Shown here: positions 35,360 through 43,000 of the stretch, piece by piece | Layout: each line of letters opens with the position of its first letter | How positions within the stretch are numbered: the stretch's first letter is position 1 | Assembly: GCA_913052635.1 (NCBI GenBank) | Contig: CAJXDE010000004.1 | Coordinates: 1 to 43,000, forward strand | Direction: 5' to 3' | Source: an uncultured Halieaceae bacterium | Lineage (GTDB): Bacteria > Pseudomonadota > Gammaproteobacteria > Pseudomonadales > Halieaceae | Length of the DNA: 43,000 nucleotides | The notes under the pieces: generated by a model | The model's input: the letters and a program-made list of their open reading frames with translations, nothing else | Told to the model about the DNA's origin: nothing | Databases searched by the model: none | Translations under genes and position numbers: made by a program

Positions 35360-36574
35360 TTGATTCCCCGTTTATTCATCATTGCCTTGGGCTTGGCAGC
35401 CTCGCTATGGGGCGCCGCAAGTACCGCACAGACGCTGGTGCTGGTATCAATCGACGGTTTCCGCTGGGACTATCTCGACTGGCCGCAGGCCACAAATATG
35501 TGGTCCATTGCGGCTGAGGGTTCGCGGGTGACAAAGCTGCGCACCGTTTATCCCTCAAAAACCTTTCCCGGGCACCTGTCGATCGCCACGGGACTGCACC
35601 CAACACAGCACGGTGTAATCGATAATTATTTTTGCCGCAGTGATCGATCTGACTGTTACAGCATGGGTAAGGGCCGCAAAGATCCCAGCTGGTTGGCGGG
35701 TATCCCGCTGTGGACCTTGGTCGAGCAGCAGGGGGGTCGTGCCTCTACTTTCTTTTGGCCGGAATCCGACGCGCCTTTCGCCAACAGGCTGCCCACTGAC
35801 TATCGCCCCTTTGACGGTCGGGTGCCCCACCGGGAGCGCGTGCAGCAGGCTATTGAATGGCTTGCGCTGCCTGCAGAACAGCGCCCCGATCTCGTTACGC
35901 TTTATTTTTCTGTGGTCGATTCAGCGAGCCATAGCTATGGACCTGCAGCGCCTGAGACACTCTCCGCCATCATTGAGGTGGATCGTCAGATTGCGGTGTT
36001 GTGGGAGGCTATCGAATTGATCAATACGCAGCAGGGCGCCGATATCAACCTGATGCTGGTCTCGGACCATGGTATGTCAGAGGTTGATCCCAATCTGTTT
36101 ATCGATACCAATACCTTGCCACGGCCAAAAGGCTTTAAACGCGTCAATGGCAGCACGCGGGTCACGTATTACCAGCGGGACCCTGATGCAGATATCGATG
36201 GCCTCGCGGGCGCGTTGGATAGGATGAGCGATGGCCGTTGGCGACGGCTCTCTTCTCTCGATCTTGCGGAGCGCCATTTTGAGAATCATCCGGGAGTCGG
36301 TGATGTCATCATTGAGACGGCGCCGCCCCGGGTTTTTCGCCGGGGTGGCGGCAAAAACGCAGACCTGCGCGGCATGCACGGCTATCCGGCGACTGTGGAG
36401 GATATGGCCGCTTTTCTAGTCGCTGTGGGGCCTCGATTTGAGGAAGGCAAAGTCATTCCCGAAGCGCATCAGCTGGACGTCTATCCCGTGGCCGCAACCC
36501 TCCTTGATCTCAGGGTGCCTGACAACATCGTGAGTAATGGTGGCTCTCTGCGGGCGATCCTTCGCGAGCCATAG
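35360..36574 (+). CDS. Secreted nucleotide pyrophosphatase/phosphodiesterase (NPP family)
   Basis: A 404-residue alkaline-phosphatase-superfamily enzyme with a signal peptide (LFIIALGLAASLWGAASTAQ). The metal and nucleophile motifs of ectonucleotide pyrophosphatases are intact: VSIDGFRWDYL, then YPSKTFPGHLSIATGLHP with nucleophile Thr68, HGVIDNYF, DSASHSYGP, LVSDHGMSEV and the late His of RGMHGYPAT. These enzymes split phosphodiester or pyrophosphate bonds in nucleotides outside the cytoplasm. The start is taken as TTG at 35360 because a stop lies 33 bases upstream and no ATG or GTG comes before the signal peptide; the SD is poor. Bacterial relatives often act in phosphate scavenging. Confidence 0.9.
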   Translation: MIPRLFIIALGLAASLWGAASTAQTLVLVSIDGFRWDYLDWPQATNMWSIAAEGSRVTKLRTVYPSKTFPGHLSIATGLHPTQHGVIDNYFCRSDRSDCYSMGKGRKDPSWLAGIPLWTLVEQQGGRASTFFWPESDAPFANRLPTDYRPFDGRVPHRERVQQAIEWLALPAEQRPDLVTLYFSVVDSASHSYGPAAPETLSAIIEVDRQIAVLWEAIELINTQQGADINLMLVSDHGMSEVDPNLFIDTNTLPRPKGFKRVNGSTRVTYYQRDPDADIDGLAGALDRMSDGRWRRLSSLDLAERHFENHPGVGDVIIETAPPRVFRRGGGKNADLRGMHGYPATVEDMAAFLVAVGPRFEEGKVIPEAHQLDVYPVAATLLDLRVPDNIVSNGGSLRAILREP

Positions 36575-36753
36575 CGATCCTCGGCGAGAATGCTACCGAT
36601 GCACCAGATTGCAGCTGGCGGCGAAGGGCGAGTCAGTGCGGCTTATCTCTACCATTTCCCTACCCGGCGTCGGCCCTATAACCGCATCGTCGCGCCCCCG
36701 TATTGGTGAGCGGGAATAATCCAACCTGCCGTCGCCAAGTGGGTCTAGAGCGA

Positions 36754-36759
36754 TATAAT
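36754..36759 (+). promoter_or_regulatory. -10 element before the coiled-coil membrane protein
   Basis: A perfect TATAAT, 27 bases before the ATG at 36787. No convincing -35 stands 16-18 bases upstream. Transcription would start near 36766. It is the only good promoter-like element in the 203-base gap after the phosphodiesterase gene. Confidence 0.4.
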
Positions 36760-36786
36760 TCTGGTAACCGATAACGAGTGACGACG

Positions 36787-37524
36787 ATGTCGCGCGACGA
36801 TCTGAACGATATTCCTTCCTTTGCAGCCAATCGGGAAGAGGCGGTATCCTCTGCGCCGCGTGGTGCGATTCCGGCCCGCGCTGCTCGCGGTGAGGCGGCA
36901 ATGGGTCTGACAGCGAGGCTGGTACTGACCATCGCGCTGGCAGTGGCAGGTATCGCCTGCGGTTGGGCCTGGCAGTTACAAACGTTGTTGGATGCGTCTC
37001 AGGCCCAGCAAAAGACCACCCAGGCCCGCGTATCCAATCTGGAGGCGCTACTTTCAGATACTGACGAAACAGTCAACAAATCGGCCGCGGCGATGGGTGC
37101 CCAGCTTCGCCTGCTCGACACCGAAGTGCGAAAGCTCTGGGATGCTCGCAAGATCAGCAATGCCAAGATCACCAAACTCGAAAAAACGGTGGTGACACAG
37201 GAAAAACAAATCACGGGTCTCAATACCAAAACTACAACGCAGGCTGGGCAACTGACGAAGATGCAGTATGAGTTGGCAGCTTTGACACAGGTGGCGGGCG
37301 ATCTTGAGAGACTCGCGGCGAGCGCGCAGCGGGCACAAACCGACGTAGAGCGCTTAGCAGACGGGCTCAATAAATCGAACCTTGAGCGCGCAGCATTGCG
37401 CAAGCAGGTGGAGAGTAATGCCGGGTGGATCGAGTCGATCAATGCGTTCCGACGGCAGGTGAATGCCAATATCGCGCAGCTGCAGGCCGATATGGCGGCG
37501 ATGAACGCGCCGGGTATGCAATAG
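36787..37524 (+). CDS. Bitopic membrane protein with long coiled coil, unknown function
   Basis: A 245-residue protein. About 38 polar residues at the N-terminus are cytoplasmic. One transmembrane segment follows (LTARLVLTIALAVAGIACGW), and the rest, roughly residues 65-240, is an almost continuous coiled coil: heptads in LQTLLDASQAQQKTTQARVS, ITKLEKTVVTQEKQITGL, and LERLAASAQRAQTDVERLAD. No enzymatic motif is present. Similar short proteins occur as uncharacterised envelope proteins in gammaproteobacteria. A GTG at 36778 is an alternative start. The fumarase gene starts about 22 bases later, so they may share a transcript, although a functional link is not obvious. Confidence 0.7.
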   Translation: MSRDDLNDIPSFAANREEAVSSAPRGAIPARAARGEAAMGLTARLVLTIALAVAGIACGWAWQLQTLLDASQAQQKTTQARVSNLEALLSDTDETVNKSAAAMGAQLRLLDTEVRKLWDARKISNAKITKLEKTVVTQEKQITGLNTKTTTQAGQLTKMQYELAALTQVAGDLERLAASAQRAQTDVERLADGLNKSNLERAALRKQVESNAGWIESINAFRRQVNANIAQLQADMAAMNAPGMQ

Positions 37525-37546
37525 AGATGGCTAGCGGGGGCACACC

Positions 37547-39070
37547 GTGGCAATGACCGTGATCAAACAGCAGGACTTGATCGACAGCGTAGCCGACGCG
37601 CTGCAGTTTATTTCTTACTATCACCCTCTCGATTTTGTGCAGGCCGTCCACCATGCTTGGGAGATGGAGCGTAATCCTGCTGCCAAGGACGCGATGGCGC
37701 AGATTCTTATTAACTCTCGCATGTGCGCCATGGGGCATCGACCTATCTGTCAAGATACGGGCATTGTCACCGTTTTTATTGAGATCGGTATGTCAGTGCA
37801 GTGGGAGGCAGAGATGTCTCTCGAAGACACGATCAACGAGGGTGTCCGCCGCGCTTACACCCACCCGGATAACACCCTGCGCGCCTCCATTCTGGAGGAC
37901 CCCGCGGGGCGTCGCCAAAACACCAAAGACAACACTCCCGCGGTGATTCATACCCGCCTGGTACCTGGTAATGCGGTCAGCGTTCACGTCGCAGCGAAGG
38001 GCGGGGGCTCTGAAAATAAGTCGAAGCTGGTGATGTTGAACCCGTCGGACAGCATCGTCGACTGGGTGGCCAAGACCCTCCCGACCATGGGAGCGGGTTG
38101 GTGTCCCCCTGGCATTCTCGGGATTGGGATCGGCGGTACCGCTGAAAAGGCGATGGTGCTGGCCAAGGAATCCCTCATGGCGCCTGTGGATATTCACGAG
38201 CTCCGCGCCCGCGGACCACAAAACCGCATTGAAGAACTGCGCCTTGAGATCATGGATGCGGCGAACCGCACCGGCATAGGCGCGCAGGGCCTAGGTGGGC
38301 TGACGACAGTATTGGACGTGAAGATCATGGATTATCCCACCCACGCGGCGTCGCTGCCGGTGGCGATGATCCCCAACTGCGCGGCGACGCGTCACGCGCA
38401 CTTCACGCTGACCGGTGAGGGACCCGCCCTGCAGACACCGCCTGATGTGGATCAATGGCCGGATATCAGTTGGGAGCCTGGTGAGTCGGTACGTCGCGTC
38501 AATCTTGATACCGTGACCCGCGAGGAAATTCATACCTGGCAGCCCGGTGAAACGCTGTTGCTGTCAGGCACTATGCTCACCGGACGGGACGCGGCGCATA
38601 AGCGCATGACCCAAATGCTTGAGCAAGGCGAATCGCTGCCGGTCGAATTGGCGGGCAAGTTTATCTATTACGTGGGCCCTGTTGATCCGGTGAGAGACGA
38701 AGCGGTGGGCCCGGCGGGGCCCACTACAGCTACCCGAATGGACAAATTCACCGACTACATTCTGCAGGAAACCGGTCTCGCCGGCATGATTGGCAAAGCG
38801 GAACGCGGCCCTGTGGCGGTGCAGGCCATCAAAAAACATGGTGCGGTCTATCTTATGGCGGTGGGCGGTGCTGCCTATCTGGTCTCTCAGGCGGTGACTA
38901 AAGCCGAGGTGGTGGCTTTTGAAGACCTGGGTATGGAAGCCATTTACGCCTTCACGGTGCACGATATGCCGGTGAGCGTCGCGGTCGACAGCCAGGGTGA
39001 ATCGGTGCACGTGACGGGGCCGCAGATCTGGAAGGCACAGATCGAAGAGCAGGCGCTTGAGCTCATCTGA
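37547..39070 (+). CDS. fumA: Fumarate hydratase, class I (iron-sulfur)
   Basis: A 507-residue [4Fe-4S] fumarase that interconverts fumarate and malate in the TCA cycle. CAMGHRPICQDTGIVTVF, GWCPPGILGIGIGGTAEKAM and MIPNCAATRHAHFTL supply conserved cysteines of the cluster region. The C-terminal beta domain has LLLSGTMLTGRDAAHKRM, YYVGPVDPVRDEAVGPAGPT and KHGAVYLMAVGGAAYL. Single-chain class I form, as in FumA/FumB of E. coli. GTG at 37547 is the first start; ATG at 37553 is equally possible, with GGGGG upstream. Its last 14 bases overlap the TTG start of sbcB. Confidence 0.94.
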   Translation: MAMTVIKQQDLIDSVADALQFISYYHPLDFVQAVHHAWEMERNPAAKDAMAQILINSRMCAMGHRPICQDTGIVTVFIEIGMSVQWEAEMSLEDTINEGVRRAYTHPDNTLRASILEDPAGRRQNTKDNTPAVIHTRLVPGNAVSVHVAAKGGGSENKSKLVMLNPSDSIVDWVAKTLPTMGAGWCPPGILGIGIGGTAEKAMVLAKESLMAPVDIHELRARGPQNRIEELRLEIMDAANRTGIGAQGLGGLTTVLDVKIMDYPTHAASLPVAMIPNCAATRHAHFTLTGEGPALQTPPDVDQWPDISWEPGESVRRVNLDTVTREEIHTWQPGETLLLSGTMLTGRDAAHKRMTQMLEQGESLPVELAGKFIYYVGPVDPVRDEAVGPAGPTTATRMDKFTDYILQETGLAGMIGKAERGPVAVQAIKKHGAVYLMAVGGAAYLVSQAVTKAEVVAFEDLGMEAIYAFTVHDMPVSVAVDSQGESVHVTGPQIWKAQIEEQALELI

Positions 39071-40499
39071 GACCTTTTACTGGCACGACTACGAAACCTC
39101 GGGGGCTGACGCCACTTTGGACCGACCCTGGCAGTTTGCCGGGGTTCGCACCAACGCTGATTTAGAGATCATTGGCGAGCCGCTGACTCTTTACGCGCGC
39201 CCCACCCCCGACCGACTGCCGCATCCCGCCGCGATCCGGGTCACGGGGATCACGCCGCAGCTGGCGGCGGAGCGGGGATTGCCCGAGGCGGCCTTCATCG
39301 CCCGTATTCACCAGGAGCTCGCTCATCCGAAAACCTGCGGCATTGGCTATAACTCGATTCGCTTTGATGATGAGATCACCCGGTTTGCCCTATGGCGGAG
39401 CCTGCGTGACCCCTACGGTCGGGAGTGGCAAAACGGTAATAGCCGCTGGGATCTGCTGGATGTTACCCGAGCCTTTAGAGCGCTGCGCCCTGCGGGGATC
39501 GAGTGGCCGGTGAGAGAGGACGGCTTCACCAGCTTCAGACTCGAAGATCTCACCGCAGCCAACGAGATTGAGCACGGTGCGGCGCACGACGCGATGGCCG
39601 ACGTGGTAGCCACCATCGAGATCGCCAAGTTGTTGAAGCACTGCGACGAGGGCTTGTTTGAAACCCTGCACCGGCAGCGCACCAAGCGCACGGTCAGTGG
39701 GCTGGTGAATCTGGATGAGCTGACGCCGCTGGTTCATGTATCGGGTATGTTCGGCGGTGCGAGGCACAATTTGGCGTTAGTCGTCCCGGTTGCCCGGCAC
39801 CCCAAGAACAACAGTGAATTAATCTGCGTCGATCTGGGTAAAGCACCGGACTTTCTCGAGCAGCCCACCGAGATCGTACGCCAGCATCTCTTCACTCGGC
39901 AGGCTGACCTACCAGAGGGTGTTGAAAGACCGCCGATCAAAACCATTCGTCTAAATCGCGCGCCAGTGCTGTTGCCCACCCACTGGGTTGCTGGTGAGGT
40001 GGCGGAGTCGCTGGGGCTTGATGGCGACCTGCATCGACGACACCTTTCCCTGTTGAGGGAAGCGCGCGCCAACGACCCTGCTGGCTTTGTCTCGCGCTTT
40101 CAGGATCTGTGGCAGGAGCAGAGTTTCCCGGAGTGGTCTGATCCCGATCAGCTGCTTTATCATGGCTTTCTGAGTGACGGAGACCGCAGTCTTTGCGATC
40201 AGGCCATTGCCGAGGACCCCGCGGCACTGACCAGCCAGAGTTTTCCGTTTGCCGATCAGCGCCTGCCGGAAATGCTGTTCCGTTATCGGGCCCGCAACTT
40301 TCCCGATACGTTGAACGATGCGGAAACCGCACAGTGGCGCGAGCACTGTCAGCTTCAGTGGCAGGAGGGGTCCTTCCCTTTGACGCAATTTGAGGCAGAA
40401 CTTGCTGAGGAGCGCTCACGTCCAGAGGTGATGGAAACCACCCTGACAGCACTGAATCAGCTGGAAGAGTGGGTCAGAGCGCTGTCAGTGGAGGGATGA
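39057..40499 (+). CDS. sbcB: Exodeoxyribonuclease I
   Basis: A 480-residue 3'-to-5' single-strand DNA exonuclease of the DEDDh type, active in mismatch repair and recombination. The N-terminus has YWHDYETSGADATLDRPWQF with the catalytic Asp and Glu. IGYNSIRFDDEITRFALWR holds the second acidic motif, and EHGAAHDAMADVVATIEIAK holds the His and Asp of the third. The SH3-like and C-terminal regions (LVNLDELTPLVHVSGMFGG; RYRARNFPDTLND) are complete. The start must be near TTG 39057: no ATG or GTG exists before the first motif and the frame has none upstream. The TTG lies inside the end of the fumarase gene, suggesting translational coupling. Confidence 0.93.
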   Translation: MSSSETFYWHDYETSGADATLDRPWQFAGVRTNADLEIIGEPLTLYARPTPDRLPHPAAIRVTGITPQLAAERGLPEAAFIARIHQELAHPKTCGIGYNSIRFDDEITRFALWRSLRDPYGREWQNGNSRWDLLDVTRAFRALRPAGIEWPVREDGFTSFRLEDLTAANEIEHGAAHDAMADVVATIEIAKLLKHCDEGLFETLHRQRTKRTVSGLVNLDELTPLVHVSGMFGGARHNLALVVPVARHPKNNSELICVDLGKAPDFLEQPTEIVRQHLFTRQADLPEGVERPPIKTIRLNRAPVLLPTHWVAGEVAESLGLDGDLHRRHLSLLREARANDPAGFVSRFQDLWQEQSFPEWSDPDQLLYHGFLSDGDRSLCDQAIAEDPAALTSQSFPFADQRLPEMLFRYRARNFPDTLNDAETAQWREHCQLQWQEGSFPLTQFEAELAEERSRPEVMETTLTALNQLEEWVRALSVEG

Positions 40500-40506
40500 T
40501 CGGCGC

Positions 40507-40512
40507 TACAAT
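40507..40512 (+). promoter_or_regulatory. Possible -10 element of pyrB
   Basis: TACAAT (five of six to consensus), 27 bases before the pyrB ATG and just after the sbcB stop. The best -35 candidate, CTGTCA at 40482-40487, is 19 bases away. A weak prediction. Confidence 0.3.
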
Positions 40513-40538
40513 AGCGAGATAGCAGTGGAGTGCAGTAC

Positions 40539-41552
40539 ATGCAATTCGCCGGCAGCCATATTCTGAGCATCAGTCAATTTGAGCGGGATGATGTTGAGCG
40601 ATTGTTCTCCGTTGCCGACGCCATGCGACCCTATGCGCATCGCGAGCGAATCACCCACGTACTCGATGGCGCCATTCTTGGCTCCATGTTTTTTGAGCCT
40701 TCCACCCGGACCCGAATCAGTTTTGGCAGCGCCTTTAACCTGCTGGGCGGTGAGGTCCGTGAAACAACCGGTTTTGAGCACTCTGCCATTGCCAAGGGTG
40801 AGTCGCTGTATGACACCGCACGCGTACTGAGTGGTTACTCCGACATTATCGTCATGCGGCATCCCGAGGACGGGTCGGTCTCGGAGTTCGCGGCGGCCAG
40901 TCGCGTGCCGGTGATCAATGGTGGTGATGGGGCTAACGAGCACCCCAGTCAGGCGTTATTGGACCTGTACACGATTCGCTCGGAGCTGGCGGGCAGACAG
41001 CGCGCGCTCGATGGTCTGCGCGTCGCTATGGTGGGGGATCTGCGGTTTGGCAGAACTGTGCACTCGCTGTCAAAACTTCTGTCGCTGTTTGAGGGCTTGC
41101 GCATCAGTCTGGTCTCGCCGGAGGCGCTCAGCATGCCCGAGGCGGTGGTGGAGACGCTGCGCGCGGCCGGGCACGAGGTGCTGGAAACCGATGTGCTGGA
41201 GACCGGGATTGCTGATGTCGACATCGTGTACAGCACCCGGATTCAGGAAGAGCGCTTTGCCAGCCCCGAAGAAGCTGATCTGTACAGAGGGCGATTCCGG
41301 CTTAACCAGAGCGTCTATACGGCGAACTGTGAGCCCAACACTGTGATCATGCATCCCTTGCCTAGAGATTCCCGTGAAGGGGCCAGAGAGCTCGATATCG
41401 ATCTCAACGACAATCCCAATCTGGCCATCTTCCGCCAGAGTGACAACGGCGTGCTGGTGCGTATGGCGCTGTTCGCGCTGATTCTGGATGTGGCCGATCA
41501 GGTGGATGAGCATTCGGCGCCTTTGAACTGGTACACGGAGCGTCGGTTTTGA
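40539..41552 (+). CDS. pyrB: Aspartate carbamoyltransferase catalytic chain
   Basis: First committed step of pyrimidine synthesis, joining carbamoyl phosphate and aspartate; 337 residues, slightly longer than E. coli PyrB. MFFEPSTRTRISFGSAFNLL is the carbamoyl-phosphate loop. Next come VRETTGFEHSAIAKGESLYD with the mobile Ser-Lys loop, GGDGANEHPSQALLDLYTI, the DLRFGRTVHSL segment, and MHPLPRDSREGARELD of the aspartate loop. ATG at 40539 is preferred with GGAG 8 bases upstream; a GTG at 40530 lies inside that SD. No pyrI or dihydroorotase-like pyrC' gene is adjacent. Its stop overlaps the TTG of the Nudix gene (TTGA). Confidence 0.96.
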   Translation: MQFAGSHILSISQFERDDVERLFSVADAMRPYAHRERITHVLDGAILGSMFFEPSTRTRISFGSAFNLLGGEVRETTGFEHSAIAKGESLYDTARVLSGYSDIIVMRHPEDGSVSEFAAASRVPVINGGDGANEHPSQALLDLYTIRSELAGRQRALDGLRVAMVGDLRFGRTVHSLSKLLSLFEGLRISLVSPEALSMPEAVVETLRAAGHEVLETDVLETGIADVDIVYSTRIQEERFASPEEADLYRGRFRLNQSVYTANCEPNTVIMHPLPRDSREGARELDIDLNDNPNLAIFRQSDNGVLVRMALFALILDVADQVDEHSAPLNWYTERRF

Positions 41553-42181
41553 CCGCATTCCGACCGCGTTATGGCGCAGAGGATGTGGACCTTCAGCAAC
41601 GCGAGCAAAGCTTCCGCGGCTATTTTTCATTGGAGACGCTGACACTCCGGCACCGATTGTTTGAGGGCGGTTGGTCTGCGCCCGTGCGCAGGGAGCTGTT
41701 TCAGCGCGGTGACGCCGTGGGCGTGCTGCCGTGGGATCCCGAAACCGATGAGCTGGTGCTGATTGAACAGTTTCGTGTGGGTGCGCTGCGCGCTGGTCAC
41801 AGCCCCTGGATGCTGGAGCTTGTGGCGGGCATCGTGGAGGCGGGTGAATCGGACAGCGAGGTGGTCCATCGGGAGGCAGAGGAGGAGGCGGGGTGCCGGT
41901 TGGGACGTCTGGAGTCCATCGCCACCTTTTACCCCAGCGCGGGCGCGTGCTCCGAGCAGATCCGGCTGTTTGTTGGCGAAGTGACCCAGTCCCAGCCGGG
42001 CACCGTTCAGGGTCTCGAGAGTGAGCACGAGGATATTTTGGTGCATCAACTCCCTCGCGACCAGGTTATGCAGATGCTGGATCGCGATGAGATCAACAAT
42101 GGTCACACGCTCATCGCGTTGCAGTGGCTGGCGCGCCATGCAGATCGGCTGCGCGCGCAGTGGCGCTCGGACGGCGGCTGA
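41549..42181 (+). CDS. nudF: Nudix hydrolase, ADP-ribose pyrophosphatase type
   Basis: A 210-residue Nudix hydrolase that most likely splits ADP-ribose to AMP and ribose phosphate. The Nudix box GIVEAGESDSEVVHREAEEE, followed by AGC, fits GX5EX7REUXEEXGU. RRELFQRGDAVGVLPWD, LIEQFRVGALRAGHSPWMLE and FYPSAGACSEQIRLFVGEV are typical of the NudF/AdpP branch; the Pro-Ser-Ala-Gly segment about 15 residues after the box marks ADP-ribose specificity. The TTG start overlaps the pyrB stop, and GGAG lies 8 bases before it. murJ follows after 24 bases. Confidence 0.9.
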   Translation: MTAFRPRYGAEDVDLQQREQSFRGYFSLETLTLRHRLFEGGWSAPVRRELFQRGDAVGVLPWDPETDELVLIEQFRVGALRAGHSPWMLELVAGIVEAGESDSEVVHREAEEEAGCRLGRLESIATFYPSAGACSEQIRLFVGEVTQSQPGTVQGLESEHEDILVHQLPRDQVMQMLDRDEINNGHTLIALQWLARHADRLRAQWRSDGG

Positions 42182-42205
42182 TCGGCACGTGAGCGGGATT
42201 CAAGC

Positions 42206-43000
42206 ATGACGACTGTGGGTAGCGCCGGGGAACCGAAGCTGGTTAAGTCCTCTGTGGTGGTGGGTTCCACCACCATGCTCTCCCGCGTGCTGGGTTTGCT
42301 ACGCGACGTGGTGCTCGCCAACCTGATCGGCGCTAACGGCAACGCCGACGCGTTCTTTGTTGCTTTCAAGATTCCTAATTTCTTGCGGCGGCTATTCGCA
42401 GAGGGTGCGTTCGCGCAGGCTTTTGTGCCAGTACTGGCCGATACGCGTGAGCACGGCGGTCAGGCTGCGGTGAGAGCGCTGGTGGACAGGGTTGCCGGGG
42501 TGCTCGGGGGTACCCTGCTGGTGCTGACCCTCTTTACCGTGATGGCGTCGCCGGTGGTGGCGATCATTTTTGCCCCCGGCTTTCTCCGCGATCCTGCCAA
42601 GCTGGCTCTGACCGGGGATCTGATCAAACTGACTTTTCCCTACCTGTTGCTGATTTCCCTGACGGGTTTTGCCGGCGCTATTCTCAACAGCTACCAGCGG
42701 TTTGCTGTACCGGCACTCACCCCCATATTGCTTAACCTGAGCCTGATTGCTGCCGCACTCTGGTTCGCTCCCGGGTTTGATGAGCCGGTAGTGGCGCTGG
42801 CCGTTGGCGTGTTGATTGCGGGTTTTGCGCAGCTTTTGTTTCAGGTGCCGGCGCTGACGGGTATCGGTTTGGTGCCTCGGCCGCGCTGGGCGCCCCGGCA
42901 CGAGGGCGTCAGGCGGATCATGATGCTCATGGTGCCCGCCTTGTTTGGTGTCTCGGTCGGCCAGATCAACTTGCTGCTCGACACCGTTTTGGCATCATTA
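42206..43000 (+). CDS. murJ: Lipid II flippase MurJ (5' part)
   Basis: Polytopic flippase that carries lipid II across the inner membrane for peptidoglycan synthesis. The first 265 codons are present and the gene runs out of the window. VVVGSTTMLSRVLGLLRDVV, ADAFFVAFKIPNFLRRLFAE and GAFAQAFVPVLADTREHGG are the MurJ/MviN N-terminal hallmarks, with the conserved Arg residues. LKLTFPYLLLISLTGFAGAI-like residues and ILNSYQRFAVPALTPILLNL follow. The start ATG has only a weak SD (GCGGG 11 bases upstream). The order nudF-murJ with pyrB upstream replaces the common rpsT-murJ neighbourhood. Confidence 0.96.
   Translation, partial: MTTVGSAGEPKLVKSSVVVGSTTMLSRVLGLLRDVVLANLIGANGNADAFFVAFKIPNFLRRLFAEGAFAQAFVPVLADTREHGGQAAVRALVDRVAGVLGGTLLVLTLFTVMASPVVAIIFAPGFLRDPAKLALTGDLIKLTFPYLLLISLTGFAGAILNSYQRFAVPALTPILLNLSLIAAALWFAPGFDEPVVALAVGVLIAGFAQLLFQVPALTGIGLVPRPRWAPRHEGVRRIMMLMVPALFGVSVGQINLLLDTVLASL

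Overview
The window is a chromosomal segment of a moderately high-GC gammaproteobacterium. I infer a marine aerobe of the Halieaceae/OM60-NOR5 or Spongiibacteraceae type. The gene content fits this: a homodimeric-type AceE, FabV as enoyl reductase, a DmdB/AlkK-like acyl-CoA ligase, an Xps-ordered type II secretion cluster, class I fumarase, groESL, sbcB, pyrB and murJ. Almost everything is on the + strand, genes are tightly packed with many 1-11 base overlaps, and I see no phage, transposon, CRISPR, tRNA or rRNA. The species assignment is inference; the gene families are read from the sequence.

Layout. 1-8.9 kb is central and lipid metabolism: the end of aceE, aceF with two lipoyl domains and no lpd beside it, a MocA-like nucleotidyltransferase, a minus-strand MAPEG protein, fabV, an LACTB2-like metallo-hydrolase, and a fatty-acyl-CoA ligase. 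8.9-14.35 kb is a glycan island: one 1540-residue protein carrying four glycosyltransferase domains and a coiled coil, overlapping tail to tail with a sulfotransferase. 14.5-25.6 kb is a complete-looking type II secretion operon in the order E-F-G-H-I-J-K-L-M-C(N)-D. This is the Xanthomonas xps order, not the canonical C-D-E order. It ends in a small putative lipoprotein. 26-30.3 kb is accessory: a strongly expressed-looking exported protein of unknown function with its own promoter, a palindrome and a terminator; a parvulin-type prolyl isomerase; an acyltransferase-3 protein; and a short broken sulfotransferase remnant in the gap that follows.

30.3-43 kb is mostly housekeeping: an AmpG-like permease, FxsA, groES-groEL, a PuuD-like membrane protein, a secreted NPP-type phosphodiesterase, a coiled-coil membrane protein, class I fumarase, exonuclease I, aspartate carbamoyltransferase, an ADP-ribose-type Nudix hydrolase, and the first 265 codons of murJ.

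The regulatory highlight is upstream of groES. A near-perfect CIRCE (HrcA) operator sits 7 bases in front of a clear sigma-32 promoter. Other points worth a second look are the four-domain glycosyltransferase, the lipobox on the secretin, the lipoprotein at the end of the secretion operon, and the sulfotransferase remnant. I did not find an unmistakably new defence or mobile system here.
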